Below are positions 26,447 through 34,665 of a stretch of DNA of 36,538 nucleotides, in pieces (the stretch's first letter is position 1; every line of letters begins with the position of its first letter). The notes under the pieces were generated by a model that was given only the letters and a program-made list of their open reading frames with translations, ran no database searches and had not been told where the DNA came from. A program made the translations under genes and the position numbers. This DNA comes from Pseudomonadota bacterium. Its GTDB lineage: Bacteria; Bdellovibrionota_C; UBA2361; SZUA-149. The stretch covers positions 1 to 36,538 of the forward strand of contig JAKPSH010000012.1 of NCBI GenBank assembly GCA_029555385.1. Direction: 5' to 3'.

Positions 26447-26449
26447 GCG

Positions 26450-27220
26450 ATGAGTATTCAGCTCAGGAGAAAAGAAGAAATTGAGCTGATGCGCCGGGCC
26501 AACATGGCTGTTTATGAGGTTCTGCAGATCCTCAGAGAGATGGTCTTGCCTGGTGTGACAACCGCCGAGTTGGACCAGCGGGCGAAGGATGAATGCGTAC
26601 GCCGTGGTGCTGTTCCCGCATTCCTGAATTATCCTTCGCCTAGTCCGGATGTTGCGCCGTTTCCGGGAGTGATTTGTTCGTCGGTTAACGATGTGATTGT
26701 TCATGGTATGCCGTCAAACGAGCCGCTTAAAGATGGTGATATCTTAAGTATAGATTTTGGCTGCAGCATTGATGGTTATTTTGGCGATGCTGCGCTGACG
26801 GTTCCGGTAGGTAATGTTTCGGCGAAGGCTGCGCATTTAGTGGACGTTACACGGCAGTCGCTGGAACGAGCTATTGAGGCATGCATTGCGGGCAACCGCA
26901 TTGGAGATATTTCGCATGCGGTGCAGTCCTTGGCTGAAGCGAATGGGTTTGGTGTTGTGCGGGAGTTTGTCGGCCATGGTATCGGCACGAGGATGCATGA
27001 GCCGCCGCATGTACCAAACTTCGGTCAGGCCGGTCAAGGCCGGCAGCTTAAGCCGGGGATGGTAATTGCTATTGAACCGATGATTACGGAAGGAAGTTTT
27101 GAGACAAAAATACTCGATGATGGATGGACAGCGGTAACCAAGGATGGTAGTCTTGCGGCCCATTTCGAGCACACAGTGGCAATTACCACAGACAAACCGT
27201 ATGTTTTAAGCCGCCCTTAG
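26450..27220 (+). CDS. map: Methionine aminopeptidase, type I
   Basis: Removes the initiator Met from nascent proteins. 256 residues with the pita-bread fold. The five metal ligands are all present: Asp102 (SIDFG), Asp113 (GDAA), His176 (GHGIG), Glu209 (AIEPM) and Glu240 (AHFEHT), with the catalytic His85 in VIVHGMP. It starts 3 nt after adk. infA, which commonly lies between map and rpmJ, is absent here. Confidence 0.97.
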   Translation: MSIQLRRKEEIELMRRANMAVYEVLQILREMVLPGVTTAELDQRAKDECVRRGAVPAFLNYPSPSPDVAPFPGVICSSVNDVIVHGMPSNEPLKDGDILSIDFGCSIDGYFGDAALTVPVGNVSAKAAHLVDVTRQSLERAIEACIAGNRIGDISHAVQSLAEANGFGVVREFVGHGIGTRMHEPPHVPNFGQAGQGRQLKPGMVIAIEPMITEGSFETKILDDGWTAVTKDGSLAAHFEHTVAITTDKPYVLSRP

Positions 27221-27267
27221 GGAGAATAGTTTGCGGGGCATAATGATTTTTATATTGAGTTAGGCTT

Positions 27268-27384
27268 ATGAAAGTTAGAGCTTCAGTGAAGAAAATTTGT
27301 GAGTATTGCCGGGTTGTTAGACGTAAGGGGCGGGTTTATGTTGTGTGCCGCCGCTCGGCCAAACATAAGCAGCGTCAAGGGTAG
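27268..27384 (+). CDS. rpmJ: 50S ribosomal protein L36 (zinc form)
   Basis: 38-residue protein, [20 protein letters not shown] and onwards, ending HKQRQG, matching L36. Zinc ligands Cys11, Cys14, Cys27 and His33 are intact. It is encoded 47 nt after map, in the place where infA-rpmJ would be expected. A 230-nt hairpin-containing gap follows before rpsM. Confidence 0.95.
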   Translation: MKVRASVKKICEYCRVVRRKGRVYVVCRRSAKHKQRQG

Positions 27385-27395
27385 ACCGTTCGTCG

Positions 27396-27415
27396 GCTGC
27401 TCTTAGTCAAGCAGC
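27396..27415 (+). terminator. Hairpin after rpmJ
   Basis: GCTGCT (27396-27401) pairs with AGCAGC (27410-27415) around an 8-nt loop, 12 nt after the rpmJ stop. It has no T-run, so it is a weak terminator or processing-site candidate marking the end of the spc-type unit. Confidence 0.3.
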
Positions 27416-27493
27416 GCTTCGTCGAGCTAGCATACGACACTAGGCGGAGGCGATATTTGCGGCCGGTGCTCGTAGTGGTGCTGTTTAGGGGGT

Positions 27494-27521
27494 TTGAATT
27501 TTTTTTTAATTTGGGCATATT
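27494..27521 (+). promoter_or_regulatory. Possible promoter of the rpsM-rplQ (alpha) unit
   Basis: TTGAAT (27494-27499) and CATATT (27516-27521) are separated by 16 nt that include a T-run. It lies in the longest gap of the spc/alpha region, about 95 nt before rpsM. The match is imperfect. Confidence 0.28.
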
Positions 27522-27553
27522 ACAGGAGCCAAACTGCGCGTCATTTTGCGTCC

Positions 27554-27576
27554 TTACGCGAGAAAGTGCCGCGTAA
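27554..27576 (+). promoter_or_regulatory. Leader hairpin before rpsM
   Basis: Perfect 7-bp stem TTACGCG/CGCGTAA with a 9-nt loop, about 38 nt before the rpsM ATG. In E. coli, S4 represses this operon through a folded leader at the same position. Whether this hairpin has that role is inference. Confidence 0.3.
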
Positions 27577-27614
27577 AGCGGATTGGTTCTTGGTTATTTG
27601 ACGAGGAGTAAGGA

Positions 27615-27998
27615 ATGGCGCGTATAGCCGGTGTAGATTTACCGAAGAACAAACGTGTTGATGTTGCGTTGAGTTACATCGTCGGTATCGGCATGACTTC
27701 AGCCAAGAAAATTCTCGCTGAAGCACGTATCGACTCAAGCACCCGCACGGACAATTTGACCGAAGATCAAATCGGCCAGATACGTAAGATCATTGATGCC
27801 AACTATACGGTGGAAGGCGATGTGCGTCGCGAGGTCACGGCCAACATCAAGCGGCTGATGGATTTGGGCAGTTACCGCGGTTTGCGGCATCGCAAGGGGC
27901 TTCCGTCCCGGGGGCAGCGCACGCATACAAATTCACGCACTCGTAAGGGACCTCGAGGCAGGACTATCGCCGGGAAGAAACAAGCAGGCAAGAAATAG
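27615..27998 (+). CDS. rpsM: 30S ribosomal protein S13
   Basis: S13, 127 residues, in the 30S head, forming bridges to the 50S and contacting P-site t[18 protein letters not shown], the helix-two-turn-helix [10 protein letters not shown], and the basic C-terminus [20 protein letters not shown] are typical. GAGGAG lies upstream. It is the first gene of the alpha-type unit. Confidence 0.98.
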   Translation: MARIAGVDLPKNKRVDVALSYIVGIGMTSAKKILAEARIDSSTRTDNLTEDQIGQIRKIIDANYTVEGDVRREVTANIKRLMDLGSYRGLRHRKGLPSRGQRTHTNSRTRKGPRGRTIAGKKQAGKK

Positions 27999-28042
27999 CT
28001 AGTTAAGAAAGTTTTGACAGCGTAAAGGCATTTTAGGACGTT

Positions 28043-28441
28043 ATGGCAACAACAGAAAAGCGGGGAATTAAAAAGAAAAAGGCAAAGAGCAAGAATGTTC
28101 CGGCAGGAATCGCGGTCATTCAGGCCACCTTCAACAATACGGTTGTAACGATTACCGATCCCGCAGGCAATGTCCTTTGTTGGTCGAGCGCTGGATGCAA
28201 TGGATTTAAGGGTTCGCGCAAATCTACGCCCTTTGCGGCGCAAATTTGCGCGGCTAAAGCGGCGGAAGTTGCGATGGAGCACGGAATGCGCAGTGCGCAA
28301 GTGCTCTTGAAGGGGCCGGGTTCCGGCCGAGAGTCTGCTCTTCGCGCGTTGCAGTCTGCTGGTTTGGCGATTACAGCAATACGCGATGTTACGCCGGTGC
28401 CGCATAATGGCTGCCGGCCTAAGAAGCGGCGGCGCGTGTAA
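28043..28441 (+). CDS. rpsK: 30S ribosomal protein S11
   Basis: S11, 132 residues, in the platform near the Shine-Dalgarno helix. [38 protein letters not shown] and the ending [18 protein letters not shown] are conserved, including the Asn-Gly sequence that is often converted to isoaspartate. TAGGA precedes the ATG. Confidence 0.98.
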   Translation: MATTEKRGIKKKKAKSKNVPAGIAVIQATFNNTVVTITDPAGNVLCWSSAGCNGFKGSRKSTPFAAQICAAKAAEVAMEHGMRSAQVLLKGPGSGRESALRALQSAGLAITAIRDVTPVPHNGCRPKKRRRV

Positions 28442-28500
28442 AACGGCAAGGAGTGATGAAATAAAGGCCAATATTGGAAGCGAGAGGAGTTTATTAAGTA

Positions 28501-29127
28501 ATGGCACGGTATATTGAAGCTGCTTGCAGGCTGTGCAGACGGGAAGGAGAGAAGCTCTTTCTGAAGGGTGATCGTTGCTTTTCTAATAAGTGTGCAGTTG
28601 AGCGTCGTGAAGGGTGCCCGGGCGTGCATGCCAAGCGCCGCGGCCGATTTTCTGAGTATAAGATTCAGCTCCGGGAGAAGCAGAAAGTGAAGCGGATGTA
28701 CGGCCTGCTCGAGAAGCAGTTCCGCAATCTATTCTTTGAAGCGGATCGCCGTAAGGGAGTTACGGGCGAAACGCTGCTGTCGCTCCTGGAAAGCCGCTTG
28801 GATAACATGGTTTACCGCGCAGGCTTCGTTTCGTCCCGTTGCGAAGGGAGGCATTACGTCAGCCATGGCCACTTTTTGGTTAACGGCAAGAAAGTGAATA
28901 TTCCCTCATACGAAGTTAAGCCGGGCGATGTGATTACTGTCCGTGAACGGAGCAGAAGCTCAGCGCGGATTAACGAATCAATGGCTGCGGCGGCGAGCCG
29001 CCGTGTTCCAGAATGGATCGAGTTGAATACCGGTGCGTATGAAGCCAAGATTCAGGCGCTCCCGGTGCGAGAACAGCTCACTCATCCAATGAAAGAACAG
29101 CTCATCGTCGAGCTTTACTCGAAGTAG
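28501..29127 (+). CDS. rpsD: 30S ribosomal protein S4 (zinc form)
   Basis: S4, 208 residues, nucleates 30S assembly and often represses the alpha operon. The N-terminal zinc site is intact: Cys9, Cys12, Cys26 and Cys31. The S4 RNA-binding domain is seen as [18 protein letters not shown] and [26 protein letters not shown] is about 13 nt upstream of the ATG. A 111-nt gap with a hairpin precedes rpoA. Confidence 0.98.
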   Translation: MARYIEAACRLCRREGEKLFLKGDRCFSNKCAVERREGCPGVHAKRRGRFSEYKIQLREKQKVKRMYGLLEKQFRNLFFEADRRKGVTGETLLSLLESRLDNMVYRAGFVSSRCEGRHYVSHGHFLVNGKKVNIPSYEVKPGDVITVRERSRSSARINESMAAAASRRVPEWIELNTGAYEAKIQALPVREQLTHPMKEQLIVELYSK

Positions 29128-29159
29128 CGGGACTTGCTTTAAGGGGAATTTGATACTGC

Positions 29160-29196
29160 TGCCCGGATTGTTTTGCTTGCTGAAAATATCCGGGCA
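29160..29196 (+). promoter_or_regulatory. Hairpin in the rpsD-rpoA gap
   Basis: Perfect 9-bp stem TGCCCGGAT (29160-29168) with ATCCGGGCA (29188-29196) and a 19-nt loop, about 43 nt before rpoA. It could lower rpoA translation relative to ribosomal proteins, act as a processing site, or attenuate transcription. There is no T-run right after it. Confidence 0.4.
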
Positions 29197-29238
29197 TTGG
29201 GGATTACCTAACAGTTGAATTAAGGACGGAATCAAGGG

Positions 29239-30267
29239 ATGCAACGCAATATTATCAAGCAGCTCATTAAGCCGCGCCGTTTGGAAGTCGAAGAAGTTAC
29301 TGGAAACTACGGGAAATTTGTTGCTGCTCCATTGGAGCGGGGTTATGGAACGACCATCGGCAACAGTCTCAGGAGAATATTGCTTTCTTCTCTGCCCGGC
29401 GCGGCGATCGTTGCTGTGCGGATGGAAAACGTAAAGCATGAGTTCTCAACTATTCCAGGTTGCTTTGAGGATGTGACCGAAATTGTCCTGAACCTCAAAG
29501 AGGTGGTTCTCGACTTGGGCGATAAAGAGGTGGCTAATTTACGCCTTGATGCTAAAGGTCCGTGCGAGGTTACTGCGGGGATGATTACCGGCGATGTGAA
29601 CTGCCATGTAGTTAATGCCGATCTCCATATCGCCTCGCTCAATGAAGAAGGTGAGCTTCACTTCGAAATACAAGCGAAGTCGGGGCGTGGTTATGTGCCA
29701 GCCGAGAATTTCAAGGAAGAAAACGCGCCTATTGGGACGATTGTCCTTGATGCTTCTTTTACGCCGGTGCGCAAAGTAAATTATGTTGTAACTAATGCTC
29801 GTGTTGGGCAGCAAACCGACTACGATAAACTGAGCTTGGAAGTCTGGACTGACGGCAGCATCACCGCGGAAGATGCCGTCAAGGGTGCGGCGTATATTCT
29901 GCGGGATCAACTTTCGGTCTTCACCGGCGTTGAAGAAATGGTTGAGGAAGTCGAGAAGAAAGTTGAAGAGGAGAAACCCCGGCTCAACGATAATCTCTTC
30001 CGTCGCATCGACGAGCTTGAACTCAGTGTCCGCTCTTCGAATTGCCTGGAGAATGCGGACATCAAGTATATCGGCGAATTGGTGCAAAAAACGGAAGCAG
30101 AAATGCTGCGCACCAAGAACTTCGGACGCAAGTCGCTTAATGAGATTAAAGAGATATTAACCGAGATGGGGTTAAATCTGGGGATGCGGCTGGAGAGCTT
30201 TCCGTCCCGTGACGAGCTCGATCGGCTGAATGAATCAAGCAGCGGAGGAATCAGCGCGGCGGAGTAG
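29239..30267 (+). CDS. rpoA: DNA-directed RNA polymerase subunit alpha
   Basis: 342 residues. The N-terminal dimerisation domain contains [40 protein letters not shown]. An acidic, Glu/Lys-rich linker (about 235-255) joins the C-terminal helix-hairpin-helix domain, including [34 protein letters not shown] and [13 protein letters not shown], which contacts UP elements and activators. AAGGG precedes the ATG. Length and order (S4-alpha-L17) are standard. Confidence 0.98.
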   Translation: MQRNIIKQLIKPRRLEVEEVTGNYGKFVAAPLERGYGTTIGNSLRRILLSSLPGAAIVAVRMENVKHEFSTIPGCFEDVTEIVLNLKEVVLDLGDKEVANLRLDAKGPCEVTAGMITGDVNCHVVNADLHIASLNEEGELHFEIQAKSGRGYVPAENFKEENAPIGTIVLDASFTPVRKVNYVVTNARVGQQTDYDKLSLEVWTDGSITAEDAVKGAAYILRDQLSVFTGVEEMVEEVEKKVEEEKPRLNDNLFRRIDELELSVRSSNCLENADIKYIGELVQKTEAEMLRTKNFGRKSLNEIKEILTEMGLNLGMRLESFPSRDELDRLNESSSGGISAAE

Positions 30268-30308
30268 TATATTCGATCCGTCGGCCAGCTTTTGCATGAG
30301 GTAGCAAG

Positions 30309-30812
30309 ATGAGACATAAGAACGCTTTTAGAAAGCTCAACCGCAGCCAGGGACATCGCCGGGCGTTGTTTCGCAACTTAGTGACTTCGTTGGTGATGCA
30401 TAACCGGATTGAGACAACGATTGCAAAAGCTAAAGAGCTTAAGCGAATAGCTGATAAACTGGTAACGCTGGGCAAGGTCGATAATCTGCATAACCGGCGG
30501 CTTGCCATGCAGTTTCTCTATCCGGTCAACGCACGTGCGGAGGGCAATGCGCAAAAGCGCACGCCGGTGCATAGGCTTTTTGGTGAAATTGCACCGCGTT
30601 ACAGCGAAAGGCACGGCGGTTACACCCGCGTTGTTCGTACTCGGCGGCGCGAAGGCGATAACGCTCAACTCGCGGTAATTGAATTTGTTGAGGCAAAGAG
30701 TGGGTCGGCTGGTGCAGTTAAGAGGAAGCGCCGGGCAGTAAAGAGAACGGATGCGTCGCCGACAAAGCCGCTTGCGCAGACAGAACAGCCGTCCGGCAAT
30801 GAAGCTTCTTGA
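30309..30812 (+). CDS. rplQ: 50S ribosomal protein L17 with C-terminal extension
   Basis: L17, 167 residues, near the tunnel exit. [28 protein letters not shown] is the family start, and [26 protein letters not shown] ends the usual core of 116-130 residues. The remaining ~45 residues are a Lys/Arg/Ala-rich tail, likely disordered. Its last 14 nt overlap the start of fabI, so the two are probably translated together. Confidence 0.97.
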   Translation: MRHKNAFRKLNRSQGHRRALFRNLVTSLVMHNRIETTIAKAKELKRIADKLVTLGKVDNLHNRRLAMQFLYPVNARAEGNAQKRTPVHRLFGEIAPRYSERHGGYTRVVRTRRREGDNAQLAVIEFVEAKSGSAGAVKRKRRAVKRTDASPTKPLAQTEQPSGNEAS

Positions 30813-31569
30813 CGGGAAAAAAGGTCTCATCATTGGCGTCGCGAATAACCGGAGCCTTGCTTGGGGCATTGCTGCTTCGGCCCGTGAGCACGGGGCTGAG
30901 CTTGCTTTTACCTTTCTTAATGAAGCGTTGGAGCGCAGGGTAACACCGCTGGCGCAGTCGCTTGATTCGCCCATTATTCTCCCATGCGATGTGTGCAGCG
31001 ACGAACAGGTCGATGCGCTGTTTTCCGTGATTGCGGAAAAATGGGGCTGCCTTGATTTTGTTGTACATTCTGTTGCTTATGCTCACGGCGAGGATCTGGC
31101 AAATCGGTTTGTCGATACGTCACGGCGCGGGTTTCTTCAGGCGCTGGAAATCAGCGCATACTCATTCGTATCGCTTGCAAAACGTGCATTGCCGCTGTTG
31201 AAGCCCCAAGGCGGCAACCTGTTGACGCTGTCATATTATGGCGCCGTTAAAGTTGTGCCTAATTACCGTTTGATGGGAGTAGCGAAGGCTGCGCTCGAAG
31301 CGTGCGTTAGGGAGCTTGCGGCGGACTTGGGCCCGGATGGGGTCCGCGTAAATGCGATTTCCGCCGGACCCGTGCGGACTCTTGCAGCTTCCGGTATTTC
31401 AGATTTCCGGCAGCTCCTTTCGCACTTTGAGGCTCGCGCTCCATTGCGCCGTTTGATTTCGATTGAGGATGTCGGATCGGCAGCGCTTTATTTGCTGAGT
31501 GATCTTGCACGGGGTGTAACCGGAGAAGTGCACTATGTGGATGCAGGCTTCAATATCACCGCGGTTTAA
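30799..31569 (+). CDS. fabI: Enoyl-[acyl-carrier-protein] reductase (NADH), FabI type
   Basis: Final reductive step of fatty-acid elongation. The 256-residue SDR-fold protein has GVANNRSLAWGIA (13-25, the FabI nucleotide loop), CDVCSDEQV (63-71) and active-site Tyr146, Tyr156 and Lys163, which fall at the same numbers as in E. coli FabI. Ala93 occupies the position of E. coli Gly93, as in several other FabI proteins. The ATG at 30799 lies inside the end of rplQ; the open frame reaches further back, but homology begins here. Its place after rplQ links lipid synthesis to ribosome expression. Confidence 0.92.
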   Translation: MKLLDGKKGLIIGVANNRSLAWGIAASAREHGAELAFTFLNEALERRVTPLAQSLDSPIILPCDVCSDEQVDALFSVIAEKWGCLDFVVHSVAYAHGEDLANRFVDTSRRGFLQALEISAYSFVSLAKRALPLLKPQGGNLLTLSYYGAVKVVPNYRLMGVAKAALEACVRELAADLGPDGVRVNAISAGPVRTLAASGISDFRQLLSHFEARAPLRRLISIEDVGSAALYLLSDLARGVTGEVHYVDAGFNITAV

Positions 31570-31614
31570 CAGGTTGCTGAAGATTCGTCGATCAGTTTCC
31601 TGACAACCGGCAAC

Positions 31615-31640
31615 TGGCAGGCTGGGGAATGCCATTTTTT
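31615..31640 (+). terminator. Weak rho-independent terminator after fabI
   Basis: The 5-bp stem TGGCA/TGCCA with a 10-nt loop is followed directly by TTTTTT (31635-31640). The stem is short, but this is the only hairpin plus T-run I found near a gene end, and it fits the end of the ribosomal/fabI unit. Confidence 0.35.
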
Positions 31641-31702
31641 GCTGGTTTGTTTTTGCGTGTGACATTAGATTAGTAGACCAATTAGTTTGGAGATTGTTTC
31701 TA

Positions 31703-32971
31703 ATGGAAAAGAAAGCGGTAGCCATCGTTGTCGGGGGCGGTCCGGCACCGGGAATCAACGGCGTAATTAGCGCGGCAACCATTGAAGGCATCAAACGCGG
31801 ACATAAAGTTTACGGAATACATACCGGCTTTAAGCGTGTTGCTGAGGGCGATTGTTCGGCAGTAGCACAGCTTACCATTCCTGCCGTATCGCGTATTCAT
31901 AATGAGGGTGGTTCAATTCTTGGGACTTCCCGGGCGAATCCCCGGAAGTCTCCGGAGATGTTGAATAACGTGGTACGGATGCTCCAGGGATTTAACGTCG
32001 GTTATCTGATTACGATCGGCGGCGACGATACTGCGGCGAGTGCTAAAGCAATCGCTGAAGCTGCGGGCCGTGAGATCTCTGTGTCACATGTGCCTAAGAC
32101 GATTGACAATGATTTGCCGCTTCACGGTGAAACCAGTACTTTCGGTTATCAGAGTGCGCGCGAGGTCGGAACGGAGATAGTCGAGACCTTAATGGTTGAT
32201 GCGATGACCACCGGCAGGTGGTATCTCGTTGTCGCGATGGGCCGCAAGGCCGGACACTTGGCGCTCGGCATCGGTATGGCTGCCGGCGCGACAATCAGTC
32301 TCATCCCTGAAGAGTATGGAGAATCTCTTGTTTCGCTTTCTTCGATGACGGACGTAATCGTGGGTGCGATGCTTAAGCGCGCAGTAGCTGGACGTCCGTA
32401 TGGCGTAGCGGTGCTCGCCGAAGGTCTGGCGGAAGTTCTGGATAAGGATTCGATTCCGGAGTTGGCTGACGCCGAAAGGGATCCTCATGGGAATATTCGA
32501 TTTGCGGAGCTCGACTTCGGACGGATGGTGAAGAGCGCAGTCAAGAATCGCCTGAGGGAGCTCGGCGCGCGAGAGATGATGGTCATCGATAAGAACGTTG
32601 GATACGAATTGCGCTGCCGTCCGCCGGTCCCATTCGACCGCGAGTACACTAGAATGTTGGGTTATGGTGCTGTTGATTTTCTGCTGAACGGTGGCACTGA
32701 CGCGATGATTACCAGAGAAGGAGACAAGCTGGTGCCGATTCCTTTTTCTGAGTTTATCGATCCGGTCACTGGCCGGGCGAAGGTGCGAATGGTTGATGTC
32801 GATTCCATCCTCTACAAAGTAGCGCGCAAATATCAAATCCGTTTGACGGAGAAGAATCTGCACGATCCGGAATTCATGGATACGATGGCCGGATTTACCA
32901 CGAAATCGCCCGAGGAATTGCGGGAGATTTTTCTACCAACTGCGGTGCAGTGGGGTACGCTGCCCGTATAA
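31703..32971 (+). CDS. pfp: 6-phosphofructokinase, pyrophosphate-type signature
   Basis: Phosphorylates fructose 6-phosphate in glycolysis. 422 residues, with GGGPAPGING (11-20), GTSRANPRKS, IGGDDT (105-110), PKTIDND (131-137) and MGRKAGHLA. The Asp109 and Lys132 positions (GGDDT, PKTIDND) are those of PPi-dependent enzymes, where ATP-dependent ones have GGDGS/T and PGTIDND. The reaction would therefore be reversible and use pyrophosphate. I chose the ATG at 31703 with GGAG 10 nt upstream; a TTG 9 nt earlier is possible. It follows a weak terminator. Confidence 0.88.
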   Translation: MEKKAVAIVVGGGPAPGINGVISAATIEGIKRGHKVYGIHTGFKRVAEGDCSAVAQLTIPAVSRIHNEGGSILGTSRANPRKSPEMLNNVVRMLQGFNVGYLITIGGDDTAASAKAIAEAAGREISVSHVPKTIDNDLPLHGETSTFGYQSAREVGTEIVETLMVDAMTTGRWYLVVAMGRKAGHLALGIGMAAGATISLIPEEYGESLVSLSSMTDVIVGAMLKRAVAGRPYGVAVLAEGLAEVLDKDSIPELADAERDPHGNIRFAELDFGRMVKSAVKNRLRELGAREMMVIDKNVGYELRCRPPVPFDREYTRMLGYGAVDFLLNGGTDAMITREGDKLVPIPFSEFIDPVTGRAKVRMVDVDSILYKVARKYQIRLTEKNLHDPEFMDTMAGFTTKSPEELREIFLPTAVQWGTLPV

Positions 32972-32995
32972 CGTGAAACAAGTCAAGGCGATGAG

Positions 32996-33376
32996 ATGAG
33001 CGACGAACGCCAAAACTTGGAGCGGCTGAACTATTTGGTCGGGGAAGCGCTCGCTGTTCCTGAAGACGGCTCGTTGGATGAGTTTGTTGCGAAGACCGAG
33101 GGGTATATGGAGGCGCTTGAGGCCTGGCAGGCTGAAATCGGTCAATCCGGGCTTAGCAATCAAACAAGCGAGCTCCCTGAGCATGAAAAGTCGATGCTCC
33201 GGGAGTTGATATCTTCGCTCAACGAAAGGCACCAGCAACTCATGGTGCGTGCCGGCATGGCCAAAGACAACGTCGGCGCAGCCATGGGTGATATTCATCG
33301 CCGTGCTGCGGGGCTGAAGAAATACGTCGATTCTTATCCGTCGCGGATCACGATTGCCGGCAAGCGCAAAGGGTAG
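32996..33376 (+). CDS. Hypothetical helical protein
   Basis: 126 residues, not recognised. Charged and Leu-rich, it is predicted by eye as mostly alpha-helical with possible coiled-coil stretches (LEALEAWQAEIG, MLRELISSLNERHQQLM). It has no signal peptide, no membrane segment and a basic C-terminus (ITIAGKRKG). The layout vaguely recalls small helical chaperones such as FlgN/FliT, but I see no diagnostic motif. It starts 24 nt after pfp and is probably co-transcribed. The arm of a long palindrome begins at its stop codon. Confidence 0.7.
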   Translation: MSDERQNLERLNYLVGEALAVPEDGSLDEFVAKTEGYMEALEAWQAEIGQSGLSNQTSELPEHEKSMLRELISSLNERHQQLMVRAGMAKDNVGAAMGDIHRRAAGLKKYVDSYPSRITIAGKRKG

Positions 33377-33521
33377 GAAAGCGTTTTTGAAGGCGGCTTC
33401 CGGCTGATCTCACGCGAACGGGATATTGCACCTCAGTACCGCCGTGCTTCAGCACGCCTCCTTCGGTGCAATTCCCGTTCACGCGACATCAGAGCAGAAT
33501 CCACCTTCAAAAACGCTTTCC
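33376..33521. repeat. Long palindromic element, copy 2
   Basis: Perfect 18-bp terminal arms lie at 33376-33393 (GGAAAGCGTTTTTGAAGG) and 33504-33521. The middle arms CTGATCTCACGCGAACGGGA and TCCCGTTCACGCGACATCAG pair with two mismatches. The inner stem GGGATATTGCACC pairs with GGTGCAATTCCC, and the apical hairpin is CGTGCT/AGCACG. The unpaired TCAGTACCG and CTCCTTC are the same as in copy 1 at 4298-4442, while the stem bases differ and stay complementary. The left arm starts at the last base of the preceding stop codon. No ORF lies inside. Confidence 0.88.
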
Positions 33522-33652
33522 TGCATCAGCAAGCAATCGATTCGAAGTTTGTGACTCATTAGGTTATTGGGGCGGTGGCTGTGATTGAGCCTCTCCGCGG
33601 AACGTGGTTGAATACGCCTTAGGCATGAAACTCAACAGGTGAGGTTAAGCTA

Positions 33653-34455
33653 ATGCTTAGAATTGCGTTTATTTCCGACGTGCATATCGGGCCGAGCGGA
33701 TATCATAATGGGATTCGCCGTAAACTGACAGAGCATGCATTGCCTTTCATTGATGAGTTTATCGACGATTTATCGAAGCCGCCGGGCTATGCCTTCCCCT
33801 GCAACTTGGAGATCTGATCCAGGACGCAGATATCGAAACCGACAGAATGAACTACGTTGAGGGCGTAACGCGTTTGTCAAGAGCACCGGTTCCGGTTCAT
33901 CATGTGCTTGGCAACCACGACACCACCAACCTATCTCTCGAAGAACTTCTTAGTATTATTGACGTAAGGTGCTTATACTACTCGTTTGATGTCCAATCAT
34001 TTCATTTTGTGGTTCTTTACACGCATGTGCCGGTTCCCAGGCAGAGGCGGATTATTTTGCCGGAAGGACAACTTGCGTGGCTGGAAGAAGATTTGCGGCT
34101 CTCCGCTAATCCAGCAATCGTCTTTTCTCATCACTCATTCGCTGAGCAGGACCTGACAGGCAATCCGTGGTTCGAAGCACTGCCCGAAGATTGCCTGGTT
34201 GAAAACCGAGAGGAGGTGAGGCGTATAATATCGAGCTCGGGCAAGGTCATTGCAGCGGTCAATGGGCACTTGCACTGGAATCCTGTGGACTGGCATGACG
34301 GCATTCCCTACATTACTGTTCAGTCGGCGACAGAGAACTTTAACGATGACGGTATCCCTGCCAATACGTGGGGAGAAATGAGAATAGAGCAGAAGACTTT
34401 TGTGCTGGAACAATTCGGCAATAATCCGTTTTCCCACACACATTCATTTTGCTAG
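33653..34455 (+). pseudogene. Metallophosphoesterase, interrupted by one frameshift
   Basis: The ATG at 33653 opens MLRIAFISDVHIG but stops at 33815-33817. Shifting by one base within CTTCCCCTGC (about 33794-33801) restores LQLGDLIQDAD and the rest to 34455, for about 267 residues. All calcineurin-type motifs are then present: DVH (9-11), LGDLIQD, LGNHD, VFSHHS and VNGHLHW. A single base missing in a C-run looks like either a recent mutation or an assembly error. The substrate is unknown; relatives include cyclic-nucleotide phosphodiesterases and other phosphoesterases. GAGG is upstream of the ATG. Confidence 0.8.
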
Positions 34456-34475
34456 AGCAGCGTTAGAGGTGTGTT

Positions 34476-34661
34476 ATGGTTAAGTTATTGCCTCACCTTC
34501 TTTTTGGCGCGATGCAAGAGGCGCGGAGGAGGGAGGAGTTGATTCGGGAAGGGCTGAGAAAAGGTATTGTTGTTTTGCCGTTTTGCTCAAAATATATCTC
34601 CGTCGGTTGCGCTGGCCTATCTGATGAAATCGTAGCAGTGGGATCTAAGATAGAGCGATAA
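34476..34661 (+). CDS. Hypothetical small protein
   Basis: 61 residues with AGAGG about 10 nt before the ATG. No domain recognised. An N-terminal helix rich in Arg/Glu (MQEARRREELIREGLRKG) is followed by a hydrophobic stretch VVLPFCSKYISVGCAGL. It starts 20 nt after the phosphoesterase. It may be a fragment of a broken gene rather than an intact one. Confidence 0.35.
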   Translation: MVKLLPHLLFGAMQEARRREELIREGLRKGIVVLPFCSKYISVGCAGLSDEIVAVGSKIER

Positions 34662-34665
34662 GTAT

